In this document: positions 1 through 9,467 of the stretch, one piece after another | Position numbering within the stretch: position 1 is the first letter of the stretch | Layout of the letters: every line of letters begins with the position of its first letter | DNA from: Entamoeba invadens IP1 | Lineage: Eukaryota; Evosea; Mastigamoebida; Endamoebidae | Direction: 5' to 3' | NCBI RefSeq assembly: GCF_000330505.1 | Contig: NW_004440111.1 | Location: forward strand, 126,374 to 162,316 | Length of the DNA: 35,943 bases | The notes under the pieces: model-generated | Database searches by the model: none | What the model saw: the letters and a program-made list of their open reading frames with translations, nothing else | What the model was told of the DNA's origin: nothing | Program-made: the position numbers and the translations under genes

Positions 1-1044
1 AAAGGAATTTATTTTTCTCGTCTTTGTTGCTTTCTCTTGTGATGTCACATCTTCTTTTGATTTTATAATTTCAGGGGAATTAACTGAAATATCGCGCGAA
101 GGAATAGAAGGTGTTTTATCGCGAACCTCATCCATTTTTATTGATCCATTTTGACTTACATTTTGTGTAGTAGTTTCGTTTTCTTGTTCTTCTTCCAATT
201 CATCAGAAGATATTTCGTCATCGACTAATATATCATCATCATCAATACCTTCATCTTCCTCTTCGTAGTGAATGGGTTTGACTTGGTACTCCAAAAGTGG
301 ATTTGGAACTTCTTCCTTCTTATCAATTGTTTTTGTGATATCCTTAATCTTTTCGATATCAATATGAATGTCCTCTTTTAATTCACTTTTGTTATTTTCT
401 TCAATTTGTTCAACACTTTCCCGACTTCCACGTTTTTCTTCAAATGAAATGTTTTCTGGGTGTATTTCATTGACTCCTTCATTCTCCATTTCAACACCTA
501 TTTCATTGTTTAATTCTTCTTCTTTTTTCTTCAAGTCTCGGACATTGAGGTTGATGTAATTATATCCAATTATAAAGAACCCTACCATATAACTCAGTTG
601 ATATGTACAAATATATGAAAAAGCTTTTTCTTTGGCACCTTCACCAAGAATGTCACTCTCTCCTATAAACGATTCAGTAATAGCCATTGGAATGTAAAAA
701 ATATTAGCAAAGCCCAAAGTGAAGGAAAATACCCGGTTTTCAAGTGTTGGAATTCGAAGAATTTTACCAACTAAAATGCAGCCAAGAAATTGAAACACAA
801 TATGAATTGCACAAGCGACTGGGCATATCCATAACTCCTTCAATTCACTGAGTTCGTTGATTGCCGTCGCAGTTTGGTAGAATACAGTTGCAGGGAGAAA
901 AAAGGTAAAAATCATTTTGGACCATCCGGCACGTACAATTGAGTTAAATCCGCACCACCTCGCACCAACAAAACCTATAAAAGCAATAAAGACCAATTTG
1001 AGAATGGCAAATGCAGAAACCTTAATTTGAGTGCCAACATCCAT
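1..1044 (-). CDS. Auxin-efflux-carrier family transporter (Mem_trans), 5' part, runs off window
   Basis: The minus-strand frame is open from an ATG at 1044 to the window edge (348 codons), so the C-terminal half is missing. The N-terminal ~175 residues hold about five hydrophobic helices: a start near residues 8-30, a second with FTFFLPATVFYQTA, a third after ELWICPV, a fourth with GFANIFYIPMAITES, and a fifth ending FFIIGYNYI. The LP..FY and GFAN..YIP patterns are typical of the Mem_trans (PF03547; PIN/PILS/AEC) family of membrane carriers. The helices are followed by ~170 residues of very acidic, Ser/Thr-rich, helix-free sequence, matching the long central cytosolic loop of these carriers; the second membrane bundle should lie to the left of the window. 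Substrate is unknown; auxin transport should not be assumed in an amoeba. No frameshift or stop was seen in the visible part. Confidence 0.75.
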   Translation of the reverse strand, partial: MDVGTQIKVSAFAILKLVFIAFIGFVGARWCGFNSIVRAGWSKMIFTFFLPATVFYQTATAINELSELKELWICPVACAIHIVFQFLGCILVGKILRIPTLENRVFSFTLGFANIFYIPMAITESFIGESDILGEGAKEKAFSYICTYQLSYMVGFFIIGYNYINLNVRDLKKKEEELNNEIGVEMENEGVNEIHPENISFEEKRGSRESVEQIEENNKSELKEDIHIDIEKIKDITKTIDKKEEVPNPLLEYQVKPIHYEEEDEGIDDDDILVDDEISSDELEEEQENETTTQNVSQNGSIKMDEVRDKTPSIPSRDISVNSPEIIKSKEDVTSQEKATKTRKINSF

Positions 1045-2356
1045 TTTGATTCTTATATATTCTCCGTTCTTTTGAAAGAGTTTTTAAAGTATGTGAATGT
1101 AATACAACGCAAGTTTATAACGAAAATGGGTAACGATTGCTCTTGTTATTTCGTACGTTATTTATTAAAAGAAATATTACAAGAAAAATACTAATAACGA
1201 TTGTTATTTGGATATGAAACAGTGTTGTAATTCTGTATAAAAACAAATCAAAAACAATATCATTTGTATAAATAATTACAAATCTTTCGAATACAAGAAA
1301 TTATTCTCTTGTTGAAAGCATTTCAAAATACTTTGTTTTAACCTATAAAATTGAATTATTGTTACTTTGAATAAGTACTTTCACTTATTAATTAAAAAAA
1401 TGTTAATGTTTTTTCGGGACAATTTTGACTCAACCTTTATTATAATAAAACCCTATTAATTCTATTTATATACTCATGTTATCTATTTTTAAATATAATT
1501 ATTAATAGTTTGATTAAATTATTGTCAATAACAAATATTTGATTAAAATATAAAAAAATATTGTTATTGTAACAATTATTATTATTTTTATAATATTTTG
1601 TTAAATTTTTAGTTGAATTTCTCTTGTAAAGGTCAGTTAATAGTTAAATGGTGATTATAATTGATGTTATTATCATATATATTTGGTGATTGATATTATC
1701 TGAAATGGCACAAAATTAAAGCTGATTATTATAATCGTAACAAGAGCTCTTATCATAATAAACTTGTATTTAATCGAATTTTAATTATTGAACAAAATAA
1801 AAAAATTTTATTGTTTTAAAGTGCTATTCAATATTTATAATACTACACAACTAAACACCATTTTAAAAACGTTTCTTTAACATCATCATCATTTAAACAA
1901 TTGTTTTTAAATAATTAATACATGGTGTTAAATGTAAATTGAGTTTTAAAGATAAAAAATTGATTATAGTTGTCTTTATTTATGATATAATACATAACAA
2001 TATACCACCTTCTTGTAACTAAAACCAAAGTGCTGAGTGAATTCCTTGAAATCTCAAAATAAAATGAAGTAGTAATAAACACATTCATTTTTTAGTTGTT
2101 CCATTTAATTACTATCTTACAAAATAATTAAATACAACATAATCTATTGGACACTTTGCGACAGTTTTAAGATTTATTCAAAATAAAAGAAAGAACTTAA
2201 TAAATTGGAGTAGTTATCTGGAAAGCAAGTTGTTCTTGTTACAATAAATGATATTAAAACTACCAGTTAAATAAATGAATAAGTAATAACAAGTTTCATT
2301 TTAGTTAAACCCCGATTATTACACAGTACATTTGAGTAGAAAAAATATATTTAAGC
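1045..2356. other. AT-rich intergenic region between divergent genes
   Basis: About 1.3 kb separates the transporter (-) and the EF-hand gene (+), so both promoters should lie here. I see no convincing ORF, RNA gene or long repeat. Short related words such as AATAACGATTGTTATTTGG and a small palindrome (AAGAGCTCTT near 1745) occur but are not clearly functional. Confidence 0.5.
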
Positions 2357-2842
2357 ATGTTAAAAAACTTTAAATATACAATGGAAAAAGAAATTGACGC
2401 TCAGTTCAAGAAGTTCGACAAAAACCACGACAACCTTATAAGTCCACTTGAACTTATTGAAGGTGTGTTAGAAATGATAGAGTTGGACCAGAAAGAATTG
2501 AGAGACCCCGAATGGTGTGGTGGACTCATCACGCATTTGATCAAGGAAGATCCCGATTTTGGGAAAAACGATACACAACAACTTACCAAAGAAGAATTTG
2601 CCAAAGTTTTGAAGGTCTTTCCAGATAAAGCCAAATGGGAAAAAGACCGAAAAAGAGTATTCACACACATCCTTTTCGACTTGATTGATACCGATCACAG
2701 TGGAACTATTGAAAAAGCAGAATTCGTCAAAATTTTGACTGATGTACCAAAGAGACAAAGAGATTTAGCTTTTCAGGCTTATGATGACAATGATGATGGC
2801 ATCATAGATCTAGATGAACTGTATGGGTTCTTATTTAATTAA
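2357..2842 (+). CDS. EF-hand calcium-binding protein
   Basis: This 161-residue protein has three canonical 12-residue EF-hand loops: DKNHDNLISPLE (21-32), DTDHSGTIEKAE (111-122) and DDNDDGIIDLDE (143-154), each with acidic residues at positions 1, 3 or 5 and Glu at 12. A fourth, degenerate hand probably lies near residues 65-85 (the DFGKNDTQQLTKEEF region), giving the usual four-hand layout in two pairs. There is no signal peptide or membrane segment, so it should be cytosolic. Such proteins act as calcium sensors or buffers; the partner cannot be told from sequence. A second Met at residue 9 could be the true start without affecting any loop. It is convergent with the aldo-keto reductase downstream. 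It is not calmodulin: length and linker differ. Confidence 0.9.
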   Translation: MLKNFKYTMEKEIDAQFKKFDKNHDNLISPLELIEGVLEMIELDQKELRDPEWCGGLITHLIKEDPDFGKNDTQQLTKEEFAKVLKVFPDKAKWEKDRKRVFTHILFDLIDTDHSGTIEKAEFVKILTDVPKRQRDLAFQAYDDNDDGIIDLDELYGFLFN

Positions 2843-3065
2843 CTCATTGGTGGTATTTCTTATTGTTGTTTATTTTAACTTCAATTGGCACACAAAAAAA
2901 TTTTATAACAACCAAAAACTTGTCACACCAAAAAACAAAAATCGTTCGCTTGTGAATGTTGTTCCCGTCTTTTTTCAGTGCTTCACATTTTTAAAAGTGA
3001 ACAAAAACTGTGAATTGGTTTCGACCAAAAAATCCAACAAAAAGATGAAGAAAAAAAGTTAGAGT

Positions 3066-4019
3066 TTATTTAATCCCCCAGAAAACGTCTTTGTCTATTC
3101 CCTGGACTTCATAGAAGAAGGACCCATCACATGTTCTTTCATATCTATCGAGCTTTCTTATTTTCTCCATTTCCTCATCAGACAAAGCAAAGTCGAAGAT
3201 GTTAAAGTTTTGAATGATTCTTTCAGCATGAACTGATTTGGGTAAAGTTGAATGTCCCGATTGGACAATAAATCTCAAAATAACTTGTGCGACTGTTTTC
3301 TCGTGTTTCTGAGCAATTTCTTTCAACAAAGGCACTTCAAGAACATTGTCGACTTTATTTCTTCCTGCATTTCCGTTATTTCCAAGTGGAGAGTAACCGG
3401 TGACATGGATGTTATGTTCTTTGCAGTATTCCATCAGCTTTGGTTGTTGTAAGAAGACTCCAAATTCGACTTGGTTGACGGCCGGCTTAATCTTAGCGAT
3501 ACTCAGTAACTTCTCTAATTGAGGGATAGTGAAGTTCGACACACCAATTGACTTGACTAATCCCATCTCAACGAGTTTCTCCATTTCTCTCCAAGTCTCT
3601 TCTATTGGAACTTCAATGAAGTCGTCTTTCTTCATTGGGAAGGTCGCACCGACCTTAATTGAGACGGGCCAATGAATGAGGTACAAGTCCAAATAGTCTA
3701 ATTGCAATTTTCTAAGTGATTCTTTGCAAGCGGGAATCACTTGGTCCTTTCTCTTTGAATCAAGCCAAAGCTTTGATGTGATCCAAACGTCACTTCTTTT
3801 AACTTTGCCTTCTTTAAAGAATGGGCCAAAAGCGATGGTCCCGATTTCTTCCTCATTCTCATAACATTTAGCACAGTCGATGTGGCGATATCCATGGTTC
3901 AATGCTGTCAATACAGCATTCCCAACAAGATCTTTCTCTGAGAGCCAAGTCCCTAAAGCAATCGCTGGAATTTTTAATCCATTGTTGAGTTCAAATTCAA
4001 TTGTTTTGTGGTCGCTCAT
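3066..4019 (-). CDS. Aldo-keto reductase
   Basis: A full-length (317 aa) member of the aldo-keto reductase superfamily, which reduces aldehydes and ketones with NADPH in the cytosol. The catalytic tetrad is visible at the expected spacing: Asp48 and Tyr53 in GYRHIDCAKCYENEEEIG, Lys83 in ITSKLW, and His116 in LYLIHWP. The family signatures SIGVSNF, NQVEF, GYSPLG and the nucleotide-binding LPKSVHAERIIQN are all present. The start MSDHKTIEFELNNGLKIP agrees with the family's usual beginning. The substrate cannot be inferred; relatives include aldose and aldehyde reductases. The gene is intronless, intact and convergent with the EF-hand gene, with about 220 bases between the stops. Confidence 0.93.
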   Translation of the reverse strand: MSDHKTIEFELNNGLKIPAIALGTWLSEKDLVGNAVLTALNHGYRHIDCAKCYENEEEIGTIAFGPFFKEGKVKRSDVWITSKLWLDSKRKDQVIPACKESLRKLQLDYLDLYLIHWPVSIKVGATFPMKKDDFIEVPIEETWREMEKLVEMGLVKSIGVSNFTIPQLEKLLSIAKIKPAVNQVEFGVFLQQPKLMEYCKEHNIHVTGYSPLGNNGNAGRNKVDNVLEVPLLKEIAQKHEKTVAQVILRFIVQSGHSTLPKSVHAERIIQNFNIFDFALSDEEMEKIRKLDRYERTCDGSFFYEVQGIDKDVFWGIK

Positions 4020-4530
4020 CTGTGTTTTTTTAATTCTTTTTGAGGTTTTTATGTGATTTTTTGAGGGTTTAAAGTTGGACCAAACATTACCAGATTTGTT
4101 GGATAACGAGGATATTTATTTTTATTTACTTGTCATTTGGTTGTTTACAATTAACTTCTTTCGGAGAAAAACGTCAATGTCCACTTCTTTTAATCTGCAA
4201 AGCTGAATAGAAACACCTTTGCGAAGATTTACTATTTTTGATACAAACTTAATAATGCTGCGATAGTTCCGAATTGTATATTTCTATTCTATTTTTAATT
4301 TTCTTAATTCTAGTCATTATTAAAAGCATTGAGAAATATTCAAAAGTGTATCATCGTTCATAAATCACTCTATTTTATCTCTAATTTACGACTTAAATTA
4401 CCAAAATAAGTGGACAGTTTTAAAAATGATATTTTTCTTGTTATTTTTAATGTTTGTTTACGCCAAAATGTCACACAAAAATAACCTCACAAATCCAATA
4501 AATTCACCTAAGATATTAGCAGACGCCATT
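4020..4530. other. Intergenic spacer
   Basis: About 510 AT-rich bases upstream of the aldo-keto reductase (-) and downstream of the phosphatase (-). It should hold the reductase promoter. I see no convincing gene, repeat or RNA here; a short signal-peptide-like ORF at 4426-4587 was considered and rejected. Confidence 0.5.
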
Positions 4531-5571
4531 TTATTCTTTCCCGAATACAACATGATTCAATTCACTCGTTTCATAATCCATAATTAACACAGCGGCTTTA
4601 TCAGACTCTTTGTAATACCCCTGTGCACCAAAAACAGTATACACCATAGGCTCTTCTCTCTTTTCATCGCCAAGTTTAGTCAAAGCGAACCCTTCCGAAA
4701 CGGCTTGGTGTCCTCTTATGATGCTTCTCAATCCATTCTTCTCCAAAAACTCGTTGAGAGCGGCATACCCATAATACACCGAACACGCCCTCTCTCTGTT
4801 GTTCATGAACTTTTTGTCCTTCCAGTCGTCAGATAAATAACTTCTTGGTATCGGGTCTGACCACAACAAGTCTGCAAAGGCGTCATCAGTGAAATTGTCT
4901 TCGTCTTCACAAACATCAGTAAATCGATCGATTTCATCGACGTCCTGAAGACTCTTGATAAGTGGAGAGATGCCAGCATGTACCAAAAAGTATTTGTACT
5001 TCTTTGTCGAGATGACGGCACAAATCGGAAACGCACAAAACAGCTCGCAACACTTGTCATAAAAGTCTTCACTATATACTCGGCTACATTCCTCCCGAAA
5101 TCCATACATGGAAGTAACTAATCGTTCCTCGTGGTTACCTCTAAGTAATATAAAAGTGTCTGGGTGGTTCACTTTAAGACACAAAAGAGTGATTAAAACG
5201 TTAATTGAGTTGTTCCCTCGATCGACGTAATCACCAAGAAAGACGTTTAAGTCGCAGTCGACCACATCTCTTGTTTTAAGTCTGTTCTAATCATTTATTG
5301 TATAATAAAAATTCTATTTGTTTAAAAGAACAAACTTGTTTGTTAATTGTTTAATAAGTCCACGATAGTTCCCATGAATGTCACCAAATACACAACACTT
5401 CTTATAATTCTTCACAACAATAGTATTGGGCTCTTTTGATAATATGTCACGAGATTTTTCAATTAAAGACAACACACTCGATTCTGAAAATACTGTCGAG
5501 TTGTTAAGTAATTGTATTATTTGATCAACGTTGTATTTTGTGTCATTGAGTGGAAGGTCGATGTGTTCCAT
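4531..5571 (-). CDS. PPP-family serine/threonine protein phosphatase, two exons
   Basis: Two minus-strand reading frames join into one metallophosphatase of the PP1/PP2A/calcineurin superfamily, about 329-332 aa. Exon 1 (ATG at 5571) ends just after GDIHGN, which supplies the first metal ligands. Exon 2 begins shortly before FLGDYVDRG and continues with LLRGNHEERL, LVHAGISP, LLWSDP and RGHQAVSEGF, which carry the remaining metal- and phosphate-binding Asp, Asn, His and Arg residues. Thus all the catalytic motifs are kept only if the intron is spliced. Two oddities: GDIHGQ is GDIHGN, and the usual SAPNY loop near the C terminus is replaced by VFGAQGYY, so it is a diverged, Entamoeba-type PPP rather than PP1 or PP2A itself. 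It has an extra ~55-residue N-terminal extension of helical character. No signal peptide; presumed cytosolic. Confidence 0.87.
5282..5335 (-). other. Spliceosomal intron in the phosphatase gene
   Basis: On the minus strand exon 1 runs into a stop (5314-5316) while the phosphatase frame resumes near 5281. Two splice choices keep frame. The one given here uses the donor GTTTGT (the Entamoeba consensus) and an acceptor ending ACAG, 54 bases. The alternative, 5287-5331, uses donor GTTCTT and acceptor ATTAG (45 bases) and adds three residues (F, N, R). Either restores GDIHGN to FLGDYVDRG at a family-like spacing. Confidence 0.75.
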
Positions 5572-7298
5572 CACTGGAAAACAAGTTTATTTATATTATT
5601 TTAACAAATTTGTTATATTATATTATAGTAGTATGGTATAGTATATTTGAAAAACTATATTATAATAGTTTGTTATTGGTTTCAATGTATTGATATAGTT
5701 TATTTTGATGATATAATAATAGATTAGAAAAAAAAACTACACTTTGGGTTTTGCGACAAAAAAGGTGTCATATTCTTGAATTATATTATCGCAGTTAAAA
5801 ATGTAAATTAAATTTGAGAAAATAAGGGTTTTATCTTTTTACAATTTTCATTTTTAGTATAGTCTATATTTTTATTGTATTTTTAATACGACACAACGTG
5901 AGTTAATGTGGAACTCATGCAAAAGCGTGTTTAAAAAAGGTTGCACTATTTAATATTGGCATATTTTTCAAATAAGTACATTGATAAATGTGTTGAACTT
6001 GTTATTTACAACTAAACTTTGAATATCCATTTTAGTAATTTTATTGCAATGTATTATAGACTTAAATTAGAGCGATGAAAGTCATTTCAACTGTTTTGTT
6101 ATTTTCAAAATTTTCATCTTCACAATTTCATAACTTTGGAACATCATGTACATAAATTTAAAAATCGTTGTTAATATTTTAATGTATGTCAAATCCAAGC
6201 ACCCCAAAACAAATTGTCTCCAAAAAGGTTACATCTTTTTTGATAGACGTTTTCGAGTATTTTTGATTCACTTTGAAAAAAAACACTCTTAAATCGAAAA
6301 CTTGTAAACATAACACCATTGATTAAAATTTCTCAACAGTCTTTTTTGAAAATCATGGTACTCAAAGACCATCACCCATTTAATTAATGTAACTTTAAGC
6401 TAAACCATTAATTTATCAATTTTATTGTTTTATTGTTTTTTATTTTTTAATTGTTTTTTTTTGGAAATAGAATTTCGAAATATTTTTTTTAATGATAATA
6501 TAATTATATGTTATTATGTTATTATGTTATTATATTATTATTTATTATTTTTATTAATATAAATAAATGTATTATTAAATAAAATTCGAAAATTTTACTA
6601 ATAATAATACATAACTAAACTATAATTTTTTAAATAAATTATTAACCATATTTAAAATTAATTGAATAATACAACTTAGTAGTTCATTTTTTGACTTTTG
6701 TAATTTTTAAGTTTTGTTTTTACAATCTAATTTTAAATCAAAACATTTTGTTTTACTTTTTTGATAATAAACTTTTTACAATAATATTAATAATATATAT
6801 CAATATTCTTTAATTCAATACTGTAACACTATGGTCACTCGACCTTATGCCAGAATTATCGTTGTATATTTTAATTAGTCTAAACTATATTATTGTTAAT
6901 TTATGACTAACCAAAAACACCATACACTTTTTTTATTGTGAATTATAAAATTGGTTTTTATTAATTAAAAATTATTTATAATAATCTTGCATAAGGTCGA
7001 GTGACCATATTATCTTAAAACTTAATTGTTGAAGCCCAACAATGAGTCAAAGAATGAAAAACAAACCATTACAAGTAATTAAAACAATTCTTTCTATCCT
7101 CTCAATAATTATCTTTTATCATCAAAGTGTGTTTCTTTTTAATTTAAAACATTGACACTCTTTTCCCAAATGGTTAACTTTCGTTCATTTAACTTCTCCT
7201 ATTGAATTACCTTATTATTCAACTCAATCCCCAAAAAAATGCCTAGAACGTTTCTTCCTCAATAACAAAACCAACTAATAATTTCAATTATAATAAAT
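5572..7298. other. Long AT-rich intergenic region between divergent genes, contains a MITE
   Basis: About 1.7 kb with homopolymer runs and TTATTA-type microsatellite (near 6485-6560). It should hold the promoters of the phosphatase (-) and the LRR gene (+). The only discrete element found is the TIR element at 6832-7007. Just upstream of the LRR gene, near 7243-7255, is an AGAA...TTCT dyad reminiscent of a heat-shock element but with a 3-base instead of 2-base spacer, so it is only suggestive. Confidence 0.5.
6832..7007. mobile_element. 176-bp MITE with terminal inverted repeats and TA flanks
   Basis: The left end TGGTCACTCGACCTTATGC (6832-6850) recurs as a perfect reverse complement at 6989-7007, and the similarity continues imperfectly for another ~8 bases inward. 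Both ends are bordered by TA (6830-6831 and 7008-7009), as expected for a TA target duplication of the Tc1/mariner type. The interior is AT-rich with no ORF, so the element would be non-autonomous. The superfamily call rests only on the TA and is inference. Confidence 0.75.
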
Positions 7299-8822
7299 AT
7301 GGTTCACCACCTCGATGGGTATTCTTTGCTCATTGTTTCCACATATTTCAAAACGCCTTCCGACTATTTAAATGTCATTCAAGTCTGTAAAAAGTACTCA
7401 GAGACTCTTGACAAACTACATTATAACCCAATCGACTTCCCATCCCTTTTCAAGAAGCTTGAAACTTTGCATGTGTATACAGAACGCTCGATGTCATTAA
7501 TTCAAGCAAATGATTTGAAACATCCAGATGACGTAGACACTCAGAGAAGAGTGATTCATCTCCCAGTGCACTCGACGTCTCTTCCTTCCCCTTTTCTCAC
7601 AACATATTTGACCGTCGAGTTCACACAAAGTGACTTTAAAACACTTGGAAATGCCATCCCAGAAGGCACACATCGGATCTCCCCATTCGCATTTCAGACT
7701 TCGACACATACAAGTCTCTATATCCCAAGTACTGTCTCTTCAATCGATCCAAGGACGTTCGAGGGGTGTTCTTCCATTACTTCTCTATACACCAAAAACA
7801 ACCAATTCGATCACAAAGTGTGTTACACCCTCTCTAAGCTCTTTCTGAATGGTAACACTCAATGCAAAGTTGTCGAGTTTCTTGCTTCAGACAGACGTGC
7901 GTTGAACTACACCATTCCAGAGAGTGACAACGTTCTCTTTATAGGAAATGGGTGCTTCGCCGACGCCGAATTAACGAAAATTGAAATTCCAAGTCAAATT
8001 GTCTCACTTGGCGACTTCGCCTTTGTCAACTGCAGTTACTTAACAGAGATCAAAGTCCCAAAAAGTGTTTCTTATATTGGAAAAAGTTGTTTTAAATCGT
8101 GTGGGCGGCTTGAGTCGTTCACAGGACGTGGAGTTGTGTGTGTTGGGTATCACGCGTTTTACCAGTGTAGTTCCTTAAGGTCTGTGGAGTTTGCCAGAGA
8201 CTTCTCAGTGATTGGGCAACGGTGTTTTGCGGGGTGTTTTATGCTGTCCAAAATCGACTTAAAAAGTGTTTCAAAGATCCCACGTGGGTGTTTTGAGAAT
8301 TGTTTTGGACTGAAAGAAGTTGTTTCGAGCGAGTTTTTATTGAGAATTGGTGTGTCGAGTTTTCGGAAGTGTAGTAACCTTCGTAACTTCAGAGTTCCAA
8401 AGAGTGTTATAAAGATCGGGGACAGTGCCTTTGAAGAGTGTGGAGTCGTTTTCTGTGAAGTACCAGAGACGTGTGAAACTATTGGAAAAGCTTGTTTCCA
8501 AAGATGTGAAGACTTGATAGCAGTCACGTTAGGAAATAAGATCCAACGAATCTCAAATGAAGCGTTTAGTCATTGCACCAGTCTAAGTTATGTCAAGTTA
8601 CCCGAACAAGTCGAGTCGGTTGGTAAAAACGCGTTTTATGGGTGCCAAAAGTTGATCAACCTCGTTATACCCCCAACGAAATTCACATGTGAGGAAAACT
8701 GCTTTTATCAGTGCCCTGTCCAAAAGTCGAAGTTCGCGTTTCATGTGACGAAAAGTTCTGTTGGTATTAAACAGAATAAAAAGGCATGTAGGGTTAAAAT
8801 GTTTTTAAAAAGTGTTTTTTAA
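7299..8822 (+). CDS. BspA-like leucine-rich-repeat surface protein
   Basis: A 507-residue protein with a conserved N-terminal module (LDGYSLLIVSTYFKTPSDY, then VCKKY and a YNPIDFPSLF segment, residues ~5-50), which in my recollection heads many Entamoeba BspA-like proteins. From about residue 75 to 485 there are a dozen or so repeats of ~23 residues of the LRR_5 type, each with the form (I/V)P..(V/I)..IG..(A/C)F..C..L. Cys is frequent at the F..C position. Related proteins in Entamoeba are reported at the cell surface and in bacteria act as adhesins; no signal peptide, membrane helix or C-terminal CaaX box is visible here, so the export route is unclear. The last 30 residues are basic. The gene is intact and has higher GC than its flanks. 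Confidence 0.9.
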   Translation: MVHHLDGYSLLIVSTYFKTPSDYLNVIQVCKKYSETLDKLHYNPIDFPSLFKKLETLHVYTERSMSLIQANDLKHPDDVDTQRRVIHLPVHSTSLPSPFLTTYLTVEFTQSDFKTLGNAIPEGTHRISPFAFQTSTHTSLYIPSTVSSIDPRTFEGCSSITSLYTKNNQFDHKVCYTLSKLFLNGNTQCKVVEFLASDRRALNYTIPESDNVLFIGNGCFADAELTKIEIPSQIVSLGDFAFVNCSYLTEIKVPKSVSYIGKSCFKSCGRLESFTGRGVVCVGYHAFYQCSSLRSVEFARDFSVIGQRCFAGCFMLSKIDLKSVSKIPRGCFENCFGLKEVVSSEFLLRIGVSSFRKCSNLRNFRVPKSVIKIGDSAFEECGVVFCEVPETCETIGKACFQRCEDLIAVTLGNKIQRISNEAFSHCTSLSYVKLPEQVESVGKNAFYGCQKLINLVIPPTKFTCEENCFYQCPVQKSKFAFHVTKSSVGIKQNKKACRVKMFLKSVF

Positions 8823-9464
8823 TTGTTTTGTCTGTTTTTGGTGTTGTTTACGGAATAAATCTGTCGACTATATGCATTTTTTATGAGTCTTGAAAAAAAC
8901 CATTTAACAAGTAAATAAATGTGATTTTATTGTTCAAAATTCCCAATATATTTCCAGTAAATCTGTTCAGTTGTAATTTTTTGGTTCTTTTAATTTTACT
9001 GTTCAAAAAAATTGGATTATTTCTTCTGTTTTACTCTTGGAAATAAGACTGAATTTTTCAACTATAATTTAACGTTAAAAAATCACTAACGAGTAAAGTA
9101 TCTAATTCTTATTTTTAAAATTTTTAGTGAAATTGAACAGAGTTTCTTTCATAAATTTTTAGGGTTGTGGTATTAAAACAAAAAGATTAAAATATTAAAT
9201 CAATTCAAAATTAATTTTGGATCAAATGAAATGTCATTACCAACTTATTGTTTTCGAAAAACATGAGGCGTTTGTTAATATACTTCACTTTTTATTTGCT
9301 ACTTAAACAAGAATAAGACTAAAAATGCGTTTTAATAAACATGAAATAATAAATGTCAAGATTCAAAAAAAACCAAAACATTGAAATAAAAATGAAATAA
9401 ATACAATTCAATAACATGATTTGGATCAATAAAAACTTTGAACTAACAATATTTTTAAGTATTC
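8823..9464. other. Intergenic spacer upstream of TMK
   Basis: About 640 AT-rich bases after the LRR gene and before the kinase gene. No ORF, repeat or RNA gene seen beyond the possible promoter motif directly upstream of 9465. Confidence 0.5.
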
Positions 9465-9467
9465 ATG
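9437..9467 (+). promoter_or_regulatory. Possible GAAC element and initiator before the TMK start
   Basis: TTTGAACTAAC lies ~25 bases upstream of the ATG and resembles the Entamoeba GAAC core-promoter element (A(A/T)GAACT); AAGTATTCATG at the start resembles the AAAAATTCA initiator. Both are short matches in AT-rich DNA, so this is weak. Confidence 0.3.

Noticed and set aside
2814..3062. 82-codon plus-strand ORF downstream of the EF-hand gene
   Set aside because: It overlaps the end of the EF-hand coding region in another frame, is low in complexity and has no recognisable features; likely 3' untranslated sequence.
4426..4587. 53-codon ORF starting MIFFLLFLMFVYA, resembling a signal peptide
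   Set aside because: It runs antisense into the 3' end of the phosphatase gene and has no protein-like continuation; T-rich DNA gives hydrophobic starts by chance.
5572..5600. Possible upstream exon of the phosphatase (TTGTTTTCCAG just before the ATG resembles an acceptor)
   Set aside because: An ATG follows at once, and no coding sequence is seen upstream; the N terminus already exceeds the catalytic domain.
7239..7258. Possible heat-shock element (AGAA...TTCT) upstream of the BspA-like gene
   Set aside because: The half-sites are spaced by three rather than two bases and only one pair is present; kept only as a remark in the intergenic entry.
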